Source: Mycogone perniciosa (Eukaryota; Ascomycota; Sordariomycetes; Hypocreales; Hypocreaceae). From it: a stretch of 30,964 nt of DNA. Positions 1 to 12,984 of this stretch are shown in pieces. Where the stretch lies: contig JAOALB010000278.1 of assembly GCA_025331125.1 (NCBI GenBank), positions 1 to 30,964 of the forward strand, written 5' to 3'. The notes below the pieces were generated by a model. It was not told the origin of the DNA and did not search any database. It saw nothing but the letters and a program-made list of their open reading frames with translations. How positions within the stretch are numbered: position 1 is the first letter of the stretch; the number at the start of each line of letters is the position of its first letter. Made by a program: the position numbers and the translations under genes.

Positions 1-73
1 TGATCATGTTCTTATTGGCCCGTCGTTCCGATATTCTTCCGGACCCGGGCCTTGGCCTGGTCGGGTCGTGACA
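1..73 (-). repeat. Terminal fragment of an LTR-like repeat
   Basis: Read on the minus strand from position 73, the sequence begins TGTCACGACCCGACC, a TG-start typical of fungal LTR termini. It later contains GAAGAATATCGG. The same succession (ATCACGACCCGACC, then GAGAATATCGG about 45 nt on) occurs on the plus strand from 30428. The two ends of the window therefore hold the same repeat family in opposite orientation. Only about 73 nt is visible, with no coding sequence. Assignment to an LTR retrotransposon is an inference from the TGT...-type terminus and the repeated occurrence. Confidence 0.5.
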
Positions 74-2915
74 TAAATTTACTCTAATTAGTTAATTAAG
101 TAATTAAATCTATTACCTGGATTTATGATATACCATGGGGTGGAAAGAGTAGAATCAAGGATAAAGAGGGAAGGAAGGAAAGAGAAGGATACGCTTTTAT
201 GCGTATCAATTTAATATACTTAGTCGGGATGCTTCGCTGGCAAGAACTATTGCCATCTCTTTATACCTCCCAAAATTAAGGCCATTGTTTTGAAAGGGTT
301 GCATTTTTGACTATGAGCATGGAAAATGAAGACTAATGGTTTTTTTTTAAATCTCCATCTTAACTCACTTGCTAGCGAGGCCTAGATTTGCGTATTAGAG
401 TCAATAGGATACATGACGAAACACCGCGGATAAAGTTGAGGCTCTTGCTAAACACACAGTATGCGGCATGCTCCAGGTCCATTTATCAGGAACCAATCAT
501 CACATTTCTACTTCGTACCTTTGAAACAATGATCGACGCAAAATACTTCCGACAGAGTTGCAAGATCTTCTGCGTCTAGTATTTCACAATCGTGGACGAT
601 GCCGCACTTATTAGGGGGTATACTTTTTCTTTTACCTACTAAATATGCGCAAGACGAGCGCACGTGTTTGCATTCACTTGTGATAAGGCTATGGTCGCCT
701 CAGATTCATTCCGCTGCGATTCTTGACTAAGGACAACTAGATGCTTCCTCATATAGACCTTTCCTTGTAAATCTGTCAGAAACGCACTGAACAGCAATAT
801 GCTAGGGATGCGATCGTCCCGAGTTACTTGGAAGCTGGTTCCTTGCCACTCAGTGAAGCCCCGACGTTGCTGTGATGACAGGTTAAAATAGCTATGCAAT
901 CAGATTCGCCGATCTTTCAATCGGGAAATAATAAGTGACATGTGCGGAGTACTACTGAGTGAATTGACATGAACAACTTGCGGTAGATGCACACCTCTGA
1001 GGCCCCCAATGGCATCGTTGGCAGCTCGTCAGGGCTGACATGCCTGCTGAATCCAGGACCATGTTAATATCTAAAGGGGGGGGGCGGAAGGGCAATGAAA
1101 GACCCAGTTCGTTCAATTGATGAGTTTGGATAAGCGGACAGGCCAGTTGGGGGTACTAGCAGTAGCAGGATAAGATTACTTGTAAGGGGCAAAGGGCCTG
1201 CACTTGACTCCCCGGAAACCTACTTCGTACTTCGTACTTCGTCCGGAGTACATACTATTACTTGTATGTCAAGTAAAGGCTTAGAAGTCTTCTAGGCCAC
1301 CTAATAGAAAAGTTCTTGTAATATTCCGTATTACTGCCAGACAGATACGGGGGTTGGCGCTATCGCCAGGACTAGCTCCCATAAGATCTTGGTGGCAAAT
1401 CCAATACGAGCTAGCGGAGTTAATAAAAATTCAACCCCTGGATTTGCATGCGAAGTCTGCTCGCCCTGAAAGAGATCACCTTCCTGGTTCTCCGCCGGTT
1501 ACACATAGTTTGGCCAGCCACATGCAATTATGAGCCGCCCTTTCATTTATAGTCGGTAGGAATTTGCGTACGATAAGACAGATAAGCCGTGGAAGAGAGA
1601 CCACAGCGTACTCGGAAGGCCATCTGATAACTACTACTAGTAGTACCGTATCTCGATCTACGAGTATCGACAATCTGCTCACTAAAATCTCACTAATGAG
1701 GAGAGATAGTATGTAAGACTTCAAATAAGCCGGTCCGAGCTCGGGGCCTTGGAGCGACTACGAGTGGAGAAAAAATTGCTTTAGCGATTTCTACCGTACG
1801 GATTCCCGTCGGTAAATTCGTATTCGCTACTCGTCAGTAATGTTTAATAGCGCCACTGGTCCACTTATGCTATAGTTCTTGTATTAGAGTTATCCACATA
1901 AACGGTCCAACCGACCTCATGTCATTGGTAATACGTAAATCCAGGGCTGATAAAAGGCAAGAAAACACCTTTGTTCTTCTTCAGGGGAGAAGATATATGT
2001 TTGAGGCGATAAGGCGCTTGAGTGGTTGATACTACTATATTTACAAGGTGGGAGATCTAGCGACTTGGGGTCTCGCTAAGATGGGGCACAAGAACCACAT
2101 TAGGGCAATGGGCTTGCCCTTGGAAGGTCATGATAGCTTCAAAAAATGACCATCAAGGTTGCGCCGGGATTTCCAGTGTTTCCGCCCATTTTCGGGGGCT
2201 TGATTTTCGAAAGTCTGATGCTGACGGGCGGAAGTCTCTGGCCAATTATAGCTCGGGCATCTGTGCTTCTGTACGGAGTAGCATTATCGTAATTGTGGAA
2301 GACAATATTATTTAAAGACCTTGATCAACATCGAAACCTTCAATAAAAAGGTCTTGCAATTGGCTTGAGGCACTCCATAGGGAGCGGCATCTAATACTCG
2401 TTTCTACTCGTATATAGTACGGAGTACCTAGGGGTACGAGTAATACTACCAGGCGGACCCGATCCACTTCGACTCGAGTTAGTACCATTTTTATTACTAT
2501 ACGGAGTACGGAGTACTTCCATGTAAAATATTATGCACTTGTAGAACCGACATTTCGTGGTGTGTGACAGGAAATCCCACCAATAGAAAGACAGAGCTGT
2601 ATGAACCTCAGTCTGTTTTGGATCATGTTCCGATATTAAAACACCTTTATAGTTAATTAATTTGCTCCGCCCTCGGAGGTGCCCTCAGATAATTGCCTGA
2701 GGATGTCATGTCAGTCAAGCAGGATCATTGCTTAGGTACGGTAAGTTTGCGATTCTACCACATCTCGCCCTCGCTCATCGCACAAAAGCTACTACATCCA
2801 CGGAGGTGTCAGCTTAAGACAGATATTGCGCTATTAAATCACATCATTACCTTTACATTCTATCTATTTGGTGACATAATAATATTAATAATACACGTAA
2901 CATTATATAAAACCA
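74..2915. other. Intergenic region, no gene recognised
   Basis: Short open frames exist on both strands, but none shows a recognisable domain, a signal peptide, or splice-joined continuity. Visible items are a GGAA-rich microsatellite-like run near 168-188, a 7-bp inverted repeat (GATACGC at 188-194, GCGTATC at 201-207), and a G8 run near 1077-1084. There is also a cluster of TACTTCG tandem words at 1221-1243, and GTACGGAGTAC-type words at 2417-2427 and 2500-2517. The region is relatively AT-rich and may include old degraded repeat DNA. Confidence 0.5.
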
Positions 2916-4240
2916 TTAAATAGCAACATTGCTCAGGGGATAGGAATGGCGACTGACGTCCGCGAAATAGCGCTGGCTCTCGTCGTGGAAGTGCGCATGT
3001 AGCCGCGAGACCATGAAGTCTGTAATTGAGTCGTAGAGATTCATAATTGGGCGATCCTTCTTGAACCAGTGGTGGCGTATGAAGACTCCGCCGCACTTTT
3101 TATCCCCGATGTAAGGCGCGCCGTTGCCGTCCATGCAGGGAATGGCACGCAATTCATCCGAGGTATTGTAAGCATAGCGGACGTAATTCCCAAAGGCAGC
3201 TTGCTCATGTGCCCAATCCTTCGACCAGTGCTCACAGCCTGGGAAGCGGCCGGTGGGACAGTTTTGCCAATCATCGAATAGCTGCTGTGTGCGCTCACTC
3301 TGTTGAGCGATGATGAAGCCCGTGTTCCAGAGCACCCACCCTTTCGCATCTCGGTTGGTTTCAGAGTTGGGATCCTCAGCCATGGCGACGAGTGTCTCGT
3401 TCTTCTTAATGTTCCAGAGACTCATCAGCCACTCCATGGGAAGGTGAGGGTACATAAAAACAGCATCAGCGTCCATGAAGACGACAAAATCATGTGTCTT
3501 GAGCGCTTCCTTAATTATTGGCACCTTGACCCAGGTGCCATGGCGGTCCTTGTAATCGGGGGCCTGGACAAGGCGATAGTCATATCCATGGATCAAAGCT
3601 AAAACAGATCATCAGACTCAAATAGATGAAGCATACGGAGAAACTGAATGACATACCGTAGAGGTAGTGGTTCATATAACCACCGGTTCGCCCTGTCACA
3701 TCTCCTCGATGCAGTCGAGAAGTATTCAACATCTCACCAGGTCCTGTATTCGACCGGCTGTCGACATCGAGGATAAGCAGCTTCTTACCAAGCGGTTGCT
3801 TCCACCGATGAGCACTGGATGAGATCTTATAGTGATAGCCCTCATCAGAAGTGAAGGTCTTCTGGTCCCTGCCGTGCAAAAATGGTCCCCATAAGTGCTG
3901 CATGAGCTCAGACAGATCTGTCGGGGCAGCACCGCCAGCAGATGTCGAATCCTTACATGTAGTAGGAGCTGCTGACTCCTTACATTTCCTAATGCGGATT
4001 TTCCGTTAGCCATCTCATTCAATGCAGTTCCGGTCTCGCGTGAGGGAGGACACTTTACCATATGGTCGGCAGCCTTTCTGCTACATCGTAAACATCAGAG
4101 ACGTAAAAGACAACTCCATATGCCAGCATGAAGCCAGCTATGATGCCCAGAGCTAATTTCCAACGCACCCCCCTTGACTGTAGTAGGGATGCAAGCATCT
4201 CTCCAACAAACACAGGCCGGCCGACCAGATCCACAGCCAA
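2916..4240 (-). CDS. Type II membrane glycosyltransferase, GT34 (GMA12/MNN10)-like
   Basis: Three exons fit in phase: 4240-4059, 3988-3657 and 3598-2916, giving 398 aa. Intron 1 (70 nt) has GTAAAG, branch CTAAC and TTAG. Intron 2 (57 nt) has GTATGT and TTTTAG. The N-terminus has a short cytoplasmic tail and one hydrophobic segment at about residues 27-48, then a serine/threonine-rich stem, as expected for a Golgi type II enzyme. The catalytic part contains NHYLYALIHGYDY across the second junction, a DAD metal/nucleotide-sugar motif at residues 214-216 (FVVFMDADAVFMYPHLP), and the later stretches VLWNTGFIIAQQS and DWAHEQAAFGNYV. These resemble GT34 alpha-galactosyl/mannosyltransferases acting on fungal N- or O-glycans. 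Donor and acceptor sugars cannot be read from the sequence. The glycosyltransferase call is firm; the family assignment is from memory of the fold and motif order. No lesion seen. Confidence 0.75.
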
Positions 4241-5142
4241 CTCCGATACTTCCGATGTTTGTTTTTATACCGCGCGGGAAATATGTCCCTAGCTGCTTGA
4301 TTCTACAGTCAGCCTTCCCAGCATACTAGTTTGTGGCAGTATGACTAAAAGAATCCTAGTAGTAGCAGCAAAGGTGGAAAAGAGAAATAGGTGAGCCACT
4401 TGCTCAAAGATGGATGGACTCCGTATATACTACTCCATAGCATTAGGCAGGCAACCAACATGTCTTGATCGCAAATAGACGAAGTACTAGTACTCGTAAT
4501 TAAGATACATTTAGCTGTAGGATTTAATATTAAAGGCCCGTAAATTTTGCCTCCATGTGCGCCGATTCTATCGAATGATTAGTGGATTGGTTCTCCTATT
4601 CAATGCTCATGACTGGCCCCTAGCGTGGACAACGAGCGCACTAGAAGGTCGAGGTGGGTTAAAAGGCCAATCCCTGCAATACGGCATTAATTTCTTCCGT
4701 CCTAGCCTGTAAATAGTGCCGATCAATCTTTAGAATCGAGTAAGACAGACCAAAGGTTACTCCGTATGCATGTCCTTTATTGCGAGATTGTGGTCGCTCG
4801 AGCAGCGATAGCAGCATTGACTGGGAAGATGATGAGCCTGATTGCTCCTCAGCGCCTGATACTCGAGAATCTGAAGTAGTATCTGCTTGGGAAACACGTC
4901 ATGTCAGCTAGCTTAGTTGATTCTCGCTATTACGAGTACCTAGGGGGCGCTAGACTGTGGAACACTACATTCATGCCGCTTTGGGCAACACGTAGTGTGC
5001 TCATGAAGCCACATCTCTCTAGGTACTCGTATCTCTTCTAACGCAGTTCGACCTCCTCGGGCTTCTCTCATTGATAATCCCGATCATTTGTATGTACTCC
5101 GTACTACTACTCCGTAATACACCGTATTGCGTACGGAGCGCC
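4241..5142. other. Intergenic region between the glycosyltransferase and the NLR gene
   Basis: This holds the promoter side of the glycosyltransferase gene and the 3' side of the NLR gene. No open frame looks coding. Several TACTCCGTA/GTACGGAG words occur, notably at 4417-4436 and densely at 5092-5138. Confidence 0.5.
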
Positions 5143-8100
5143 CTATGCGCCGCTCCAAAACCTGCCCCAAGCGTCCTTGCAAACTTCCTTCTGTAGCTCG
5201 CCTAAAAAGTCTCCGAAAGCGACGGGTTCCTCTCCATCTATCCTGAGATTCCCGTCTTTGATGCCTCGCCAGCCCTCCACTGGCAGCTTGATGTAGCTGT
5301 GTCGCTTGTCACAAAAGTGCATCACCTCCCGCGCCCTCTCGTTTTCAGCGTGATGCCTTGCCTCGTAGCACGTCTCGCAGATGAGGGTGTTGGCACAGTC
5401 GGTACAGTAATACGCGGTTGAACCGCCCCACGAGAAGAACGTGGCTACTGGACTGCAGACTCCTCCATCACAGCTACATCCGACCAGCTCTGGTGGGCTG
5501 AGGTCTTCGTCAGTCTCGCCAGCCTTATTCTCTGTCTCTCCCGAGTTCTCTCCACGGTCACTCTCCTGGTTCTCGTTTTCGCCTTCGTCGTCCTCGCTGC
5601 CGTCCTCAGCTTCTTCATCTTCTTCACCTTCGGTCCCGCTGTCTTCGCCCTCATTCTCGCCGTCCTCATCCTCGCCCACAGTGATACGAGAGAACATAGC
5701 CGAAGTGACGATACGAGCATACCGTTGAATGTCATGCCCGTCAGGCACGGCCTTGCTAAGGAGCGCCAAGGCATGGCCTAGCTTTTCCAGATTCAACACA
5801 TCGTTCCAACTCACCGTATCGTTGAGGCCCGCGAAACAGTCGTCCAGGATGCTTTGGAGCCTTGTTTGAAACTCGGTAGCTTGTCCCATTTTGAGACACA
5901 TGGCCGCTAGGATGATGCGCCTATGCACCAGTAGGAGGCTGCTGGCAACGGGCACGTCCAAGGACAGCGGCTTCTCCATCAACCCTTCGAGCGCTTGGAG
6001 TGCCTTGGCCTTGACTGCAGGATCTCGGGAAGCGCGGAACTGTTCGTATAAGGCATCTGCCATGGTGTCAACAGCCCTCCCGAGCATGATCTGCGGCACC
6101 TCGTTCGTAATGCCATAAGACCAGCCATTTGAATTGCTGTCAAACACTTCGTCTAATGTCTGACGCGCCATTTCAGCATCTCCAATAACGTGGAGGTAAG
6201 CCGTAGCTAGCTCCACACGCAAGGGGGCCCCTGCGTTCAGCCTGTCGAGGAATTCAATAGCACTTTTATAGGCCTCGACAACGAATTCGCCCTCGCCCTC
6301 CTTAATTGCGATGCAGCGAAACTGGAAGTGTCGTTCTCTGCCTACATCTCCATAGTTCCATGCCATCCATGTAAGCATGTCAAGGGGACTCCAGGACTTG
6401 AGTGTCCGGAAGTATCCGGCGTTGTCAGACCTTTTCTCAAAAATCGCCAGCTCTTTGACGAGAGCATCCCCTGGTGTCAGACCTGTTGGGTCCACGGATT
6501 TGGCCTTGATGTAGGACTCAGCGGCGGCGGCGTAATCCCGGAGCTTCGATTCCACATGCGCTTTCGTCATCATCGCTAGTCGTTTAAGAGCAGTGGGGAT
6601 CTCGGTATTGTCGAGCTCCTGAGTACAGGCCAATATAGTCTCAAGGGCCTCGGTCTTCTTGCGAAGCTTCAGAAGCACTTTCGCTCGGAGATTCAGTATT
6701 TTGAACCTCTCAACACAATTCCTGGCATCGCACTTGTCCAATGCCTTCTGGCAGGTCATGTCTGCGGGTTCGAAGTGCTTATAGCGAAGGAGGAGTTCGG
6801 CCACTGCACGATAAGCTGACTCGTCCACCGGGACATCGTCAAAAAGACCCAGTACTCCCAGAACAGCTGTCTTTTCAGTAAGTGCTTCTGCGACAGTGCC
6901 TCCATCAGGCTGGTCGTCTTTGCTCTTTTCGTCTTCGTTACTTTGGGAAAACGCTTCGGGAAAGTTGATCTTCGCTTGCTCAGAGAGCAGGCTTTCAAGC
7001 CCAGCCTGCGCATAAAGGTTAGTACAAATATCTTCAACAAATACTAAATAAGCAGGGAATTTGTACTTACAAGGCCCAAGACACCATAAAGGAGCTTATA
7101 CATCTTCAGAGCTTCTGTAAGGTCGGCGGCACCATACAGACGACGGAGGTACCCTCTTGCCAACCCCAGCCTGCATCTGCGAGGGTCAACTACAACGTCA
7201 GACCACCATTCTGCGGCGAAATCGCTTATATGACTCTTCAGCTCTGTTGTTTGGAACAGTTCGGCCCACACCACCACTTGTTCGTTCACGGCGCTCTTTC
7301 TGTTCTTGTTATAGACCATCGTCGTGCGGCTTATCATCTCGGCCAGATCGGTTCCAGAAAGTGCAGTCGCCAAGGCTTCCATTACCTCCGCTTTGTCTGT
7401 CAACGAGTGCTCATCAGGCTTAATCTCACACCAGTGAGAGAGGAGCCAAAAGGCAGCATACTTTTGCAGGCCCTCATCAACTTTATGACCTGGACCGAGC
7501 GGCTCAGGTCGCACTAATTGTACCGATGCTAGGAAGATTTGGCGATGTGCCTCGGATCGTTGCCATCTCCAAATGGAGCTTTCCTTAGGCGAGTCTATGA
7601 AAAATGCTCTCATAGATCGTTCCTTGAACTTCACCGGCAACGTGCCGTCGTTGTAAGTTTCGTCAGGATTATTGGCAGCGCTCTCTTCCTTATCCAAATC
7701 CTTGATGGTTCTGTTTGAGCCCACAGCGTCGTCGTTATTTTCGCGCGCCTCAGCATCAAATCCCGGATCCCCAATCTGGAGGAACTTGGAGGCCACTTCA
7801 GGAATCTCTTCGAGGGTAAAGTTCTCATCCCCAGAGAGATACACGAGGAGAGATTCCACTTCATCGAGAGTGAGAGCTTTGTACGAGAATGCCAGCCAGT
7901 GTAGAAGCTTGGAAGCAACTTGCTGACGGGCGGTTGGCATCCGGCGATGGCATTCAGCCAACATAGTCTCGTAGAGGTCATGCAGGCTTGGTGGCATTGG
8001 CCGTGAGAGAGCCTGGAGAACAGTGCCTTCTCGACCAAGGGCATCCAGCCTAACCAGAGTGTGTTCTGCATAGAGTAGATCTTCAAAGAATGAGGGTCAG

Positions 8101-9977
8101 TCCTTGGTTGAGTCTTGCGCATGTGGATGGTCTGGACTTACTGGGCGATACTTCTTCCACCCTCTCCGCGATTCTTTGCTGGACGTAGCGGCTAAACCTT
8201 CGCAGGGACCTGAGATCGTTGATTCGATGCCAAGACAGCGACTTCAAGTCCTGGAACTGCTTCTCCTTTGTAACCTCAATCAACTTGACCTCACAGTTGG
8301 CTGAAAGATCGCCCACAAGTTCGGGCCGGGTGGTCACCACAAGCGAGATCCGGAATTTTTCGTCCGCAACTAGCTTGATGAATTCGAGAAAGGCCGGACG
8401 ATCCATGATCTCATCGAGGCCGTCAAAAACGATAAATAGGCGATTGGGCGACGTCTGGTGAAATGCGGGCCCGAGTATCTTGAGGAGCAAATCCTTCCAG
8501 GATCGAGGATCGTAGGGCACGTCGTCACGGATCATCTGTGTATTGATTCTCTCGCAAAGCGGCGCACTCTGTTCCACAACCTGGTTGATGACGGTAATAA
8601 TCCCCCCCAAAAAGACGCGCAGGTCTTGGTGCTGTTCCCGGAAGTAAAAATGTGCGGCACAAGTACGCTGTGAAGTGTCCTCTCTTGCAAGTTCGTAGAG
8701 TTTGTCATAGACAGTCGCAGCCATGTGGCTTTTACCTGTGCCTGGCTGCCCTGAAATGGCGAGCATAGGCCGGGGAATGGGATTGTCCTGCTTCATCCAC
8801 TCTTCCCATTCCGGCTCAGCAAACACCCAGGCACAGGTGTCCGGGATGAGTGTCTCCTTCAGGACGCGATACTCATGAGTTTCGCCGTCGACAGTCAGGA
8901 GCGCATTTCGGATTTGGTTGGCAGACGCCGGTTTGCTCGCGTCTTGAGCCGATGGCTTCCCTTTATGCTCGCGTTTGACGTTCTGGTCATTGAAAGCCTT
9001 GAGAAGCCTTGCCATATCATTTCGGATGCTCTCTGTGTCTTGATGGATCGACTCCATAACCTCCTTCTGCGCCTCGAGCATCTGCTTATGTGATTCCTGA
9101 TTGACTCGTAGCTCACCATTCATTTTCTTAAGCTCCTCACTGTTGCCAAGGATAGCAAATTCGGTTGCATTTCGCAGACGAGTAAGGTCTTTGTCCATCT
9201 TCTTGCGGGCGCCACCCAGATCGCCGTCTTCACCTGACATCAAATTGGTGATCCATTTTTCTGTATGAACATAAGTCAGCTGCGACTTTTCGGACAACAC
9301 CTAGACTTCTTACTAAAGCGACCAAGCTCGATATACTTGTGCGCGTAACCGCACACAGTCAAAAAGGAGGTGAAAACGTCCATGAGACAGTTTTGGTAGG
9401 CCTTGGAAGGGGGCAGACGATTCTCAAGGATAACTACTCGCTCCAGGAAGCTATTCATATCGTCGAAAAATACGACAACTACATCGTAATCAGCGGAGAC
9501 CTGTTTGCATGCCTACACGCAGTTGGACCAAATGGTCAAGTTAGCCAGGGCTCTAAACAAAATCATCGCATCTCGTCAAAAGGTGCTCACGAGGCACTGT
9601 CTAGGAATTCTTGTATTGATGGAACTTGCAGTAAGGAGATAGGTAATAGCTGTGCTAATAGCCGCAGCTGGGGGAAATGCCGGCGCAGCAGCCGATGCCA
9701 ACTGCTGAGTGCCTTTCTGTAAATAGTTGATGTTGGCAGCAAACAGACTACGGAGCTTGTCCACTTTCTTGTTGTTGTGCCGGAACTTGTGGAAGGCATT
9801 CATCTCCGCCGAGCCAAAGTCGATCATGGCCTGCACGTTGTCGAATCGACGCTCCAGGTCGAATCCGACAATGCCCTTGTAGCTCTTGAGAGCTTGTTTC
9901 CATAAATCGGCAACATCACGGTCGTCGCCTTTCAAGTCTTCAGGCATTGCCTGCTGGCCATTCGGTCCGGCAGCCAT
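5143..9977 (-). CDS. NLR-like STAND protein: Goodbye - NACHT - TPR-like - acidic linker - Cys/His zinc finger
   Basis: Five exons join in phase: 9977-9591, 9512-9314, 9260-8142, 8080-7071 and 7005-5143, about 1525 aa. Introns are 78, 53, 61 and 65 nt with good donors and branch points (GCTAAC, GCTGAC, ACTGAC, TACTAAC). The first acceptor could instead be 12 nt later (four residues fewer). Residues 1-200 match the fungal STAND N-terminal 'Goodbye' layout, ending GRF-KKW. The NACHT P-loop is GQPGTGKS at 366-373, Walker B LFIVFDGLDE at 470-479, and SLVVTTRPE at 501-509. Winged-helix-like and helical sequence follows. Exon 5 has TPR-like helical repeats at about 965-1330, an extreme Glu/Asp tract at 1349-1405, and a Cys/His-rich ZZ/B-box-like finger at 1415-1475. 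Known relatives are fungal NLRs implicated in non-self recognition and regulated cell death. No stop or frameshift was seen, so the gene appears intact. Ligand and partners are unknown. Confidence 0.88.
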
Positions 9978-12900
9978 GGTGTTGAAAAGGAAAACACAGC
10001 ACGATAATGTCGTTGGAAGTCGAACATCAACAGTGCGGTTTTCGAATTGTGGTGAGTTGCAACTTGAGCTGCGGAGTATGGCCAATTATCATTTGAAACT
10101 GACCTCTTGGCACCGGCTATCGCGTGACAGATTCAGCCTTATGACTAACCTCATACTACTACTATTCACATTAGTATTGGTACGGAGCACTTCGTAAGAT
10201 AATAATAGTAGTATTTGGCGGGCTGACTAGCCGGTCCGCGTATCCTAGGTATCCATGTGCTCCTGATTCTTGACATGACAGTCTCAGCTACTGCACGGAT
10301 ACTATAATAGCGTCTGATCCATCATTTTTTCTCGTATTTCCGTACGCGGAGTACACAGCCACATTCGGTCTTCGGTATGTGATTTGCCGGCCAGCCCCTC
10401 AGTCAGTGGATTTGCAATAAGATACGAAGCAGTAACTCCTCCGTAGGAGCAACACAATGCAACTAGTGATTCATATGACTTGGTGCTGCGGCTTGGTCGA
10501 ACTTACGGAGTAGGTACATTGCAGATCATTCCCCGAGTTGGTTGTAAAAGACGAGGCGTGAGGCTGTCTGCGGCCCGACTCGGCATCCTTACTGGGAGGG
10601 GCTCAAAGCAAAGTAAGGCTTACATAGGTAAGCTAGAAGTTATCGCCATGAGATTTAATGTCAAGATACCTTATGGCCCAAATCCATCACAACAAAGCCC
10701 AGCACTCTGATAGTGACTCCTCCTACATAAAGTCCTTAACAGTGGATGGCTTAACGTGGTGCCGACAAATCGAGTGAAGCTTTTCAGCACAATCAGCATC
10801 AAGGGCCCGAAACTGACAATATCGCGTTTAAATACTGTATAGACGCTGTAAATCTGAGTGTTTATTCTTTAAAAAAAAATTAGGCCTAGTTCTGCGCTCT
10901 TTTGTCATAGTCTCAATCAATCCCCCTGGCAAGTCACTTCCTACCAATATTGCATCTCGTAATACTACAATAGGCCCTCTCGTGTCGCTTTCCATTCCTC
11001 CAATAGAACAGGGTTATCTTGCGTTTACTAATCGCTCACATCCATTTTCACTGTTACGAACAACAGTTGGCATTTGATGTTCACAACATTTACGCCTAAG
11101 CCCAAGTCCAACTGGTCCCCTTGAGGAGCAATAGCAGGAAAAAAGCGCGGACTACCTGGATTGTTACTGCGCAGTGCTATAAGAGTAGCCTGACTCTCGT
11201 CTATCTTAGAAAGTGAGAGGCTGGAAGGCGACGGAGTCGTGACCGGTGACACCACTCTCTTCCAAATGGCACGAGAACATCTTGATTACGGCCACAAATA
11301 AGAACAAAATATCGGATTTTAACATCAACGGGCTCTTTTTTACCTGAGAGTAAATAGTAACGATAGGAATCACGCTCATAGGACTGCTCACGCACAAGGC
11401 GCGCTTCAATCACGAGGGACATTTATTCCCCCCGAGCACTTGTATTGGCTGACAGAGACCTTCTATTACCGTGGGGCTACCCGGGACAATATATCGGTTG
11501 CGGCGTAGAAACGAGAGAAAGCTTCGTTAGGACTTTTAGAAAATTCTTCCAAAGAGCACGCTGGACATGGAACTTGATCTACTTCGTACGATCACTACTA
11601 GCATCAACCACTCGGAGACCATGATTGGTGACTATGCAGCTAGAACTGAGATGCGAAGTAATGGAGATAATAGCATGCTTATGATTAATGCAACGACACT
11701 ACAGCCGATACCTTATATTTCTTGGTTATTATCTTGTATATATCTCTTGAGCCCCGACACCATATCCGAGAGACGTAATAGTTCGCTCTTTTCTGCGCCA
11801 AACTCCCTCGTCCCTTTCCCAAGAATGCAATCAAACTTTTGCGTCTAGACAATGAACCTCATCCGTTTAAAGTACCTCGTACGAAGTACATCTTAGGATT
11901 GTACGAAGTAGCGATAGTGTCGCTTAAATTTGCTGCACACCACGCCACTCTCCCCCCTTCCGGATTGGCGACGGTTATATGCGACGTAGTGAGTGGTGAT
12001 GAGGAAACTGCAATTGGTAGGTCGAGATTCCACCATCGGTGTGGTTATAATCGGTGGCTCGTGTCCTTGTTGCTCTGTGTCGTGTGAACTACCCTGATAT
12101 TAACCCATAAGAGGCTCCACCAGATATTGTAACGATTCATGCAGCGTCCTTCCTTTCTCAGATCGGGGGGTTATGATCGATCGCATGATTCACGGACGGT
12201 CTTTTAGTCATGGAGAAACCGGCGTTTTTACTAGTTTAGGTTGCGAGCGGATATCAAGTGACCTGCAAAGTAAGTATGTGGCTTTAATGATGGGCGGATC
12301 TTCAATGAAGAGTCTATATTAATCACCTACCCAGAGGGGAAGATATCACTCCGATCTGATGCAGCCACCTCGGCACGGCTGAATGTGCCAAGATTCAGGC
12401 CAAAAGTGCCGCCTCAATTGGGGGCGCCGACATCCGAAATGTTGCCCAGCTCGTCTTCTCGGCCGCTCTGACTGGTTTGGATGTCGCGTATGTGAGACAT
12501 CATATCCAATGTTTTCAGCCCCGACAAGATTATAGTTGGTAGCCTCGTATCCTTACATGATGCAGTTCGTAATATATGCAATGAAAACAGCTCGCAAGAG
12601 AGAAGTCGAGACCGGCGTGGGAACATTGATGTCGGCCTGGTAGGACTGACCGCCAATACCGGCACTTGAATGACACTGCAGTCCTCTAAATGATCCTCAA
12701 CAAATGGCCTCCCCCAACAAATGATTTACATCCTTCAAAAGACAACGGCTGTTCACACAGGAGGCGCCAAGCCTTGGCTCTAAAGGAGGAGGACGAGGTC
12801 CTTGGGTCTAAGGAGCATGTGCGAGAATGAGCTTGTTGCTATTTGAAAAGACCCGTTTAAACGAGTGTATGAATTCATGAATAATTAGACCCGAGCATTC

Positions 12901-12984
12901 GACTCTGTCTACTATTCATTTCCATCCAGAGTAAGTAGACGATAGCCTCGTCATTCTGGTAGATGACATGAAGCGAGCCAAACT
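9978..12984. other. Long intergenic region, no convincing gene
   Basis: About 3 kb upstream of the NLR gene and downstream of the first hydrophobin-like gene. Open frames are short and lack recognisable motifs or good splice continuity. GTACGAAGTA/TACGGAG words occur at 10177-10196, 10341-10354, 11581-11589 and 11877-11911. An A/T homopolymer run lies near 10872-10881. A weak coding candidate at 11028-11422 is listed separately. Confidence 0.45.
11028..11422 (-). pseudogene. Possible small gene or gene remnant, unknown function
   Basis: Two overlapping minus-strand frames look somewhat protein-like. One starts at 11422 (reading MSLVIEARLVREQS...). The other covers 11255-11028, runs through SKIDESQATLIALRS and ends in a hydrophobic stretch LLFVTVKMDVSD. 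They would need a frame change near 11240-11260. A candidate intron (donor GTAAAA in CTCTCAGGTAAAA near 11347, acceptor near 11284) does not by itself reconcile the frames. I do not recognise a family. It could be a decayed gene or chance open frames; confidence is low. Confidence 0.15.

Noticed and set aside
5441..5774. Ser- and Arg-rich open frames on both strands inside the NLR gene
   Set aside because: They are other-frame readings of the Glu/Asp-rich hinge codons of the NLR protein.
12414..12665. Minus-strand 83-aa frame, and a plus-strand stretch reading GADIRNVAQLVFSAAL
   Set aside because: The faint resemblance to AAA-ATPase tails is short, and no continuous exon structure could be built on either strand.
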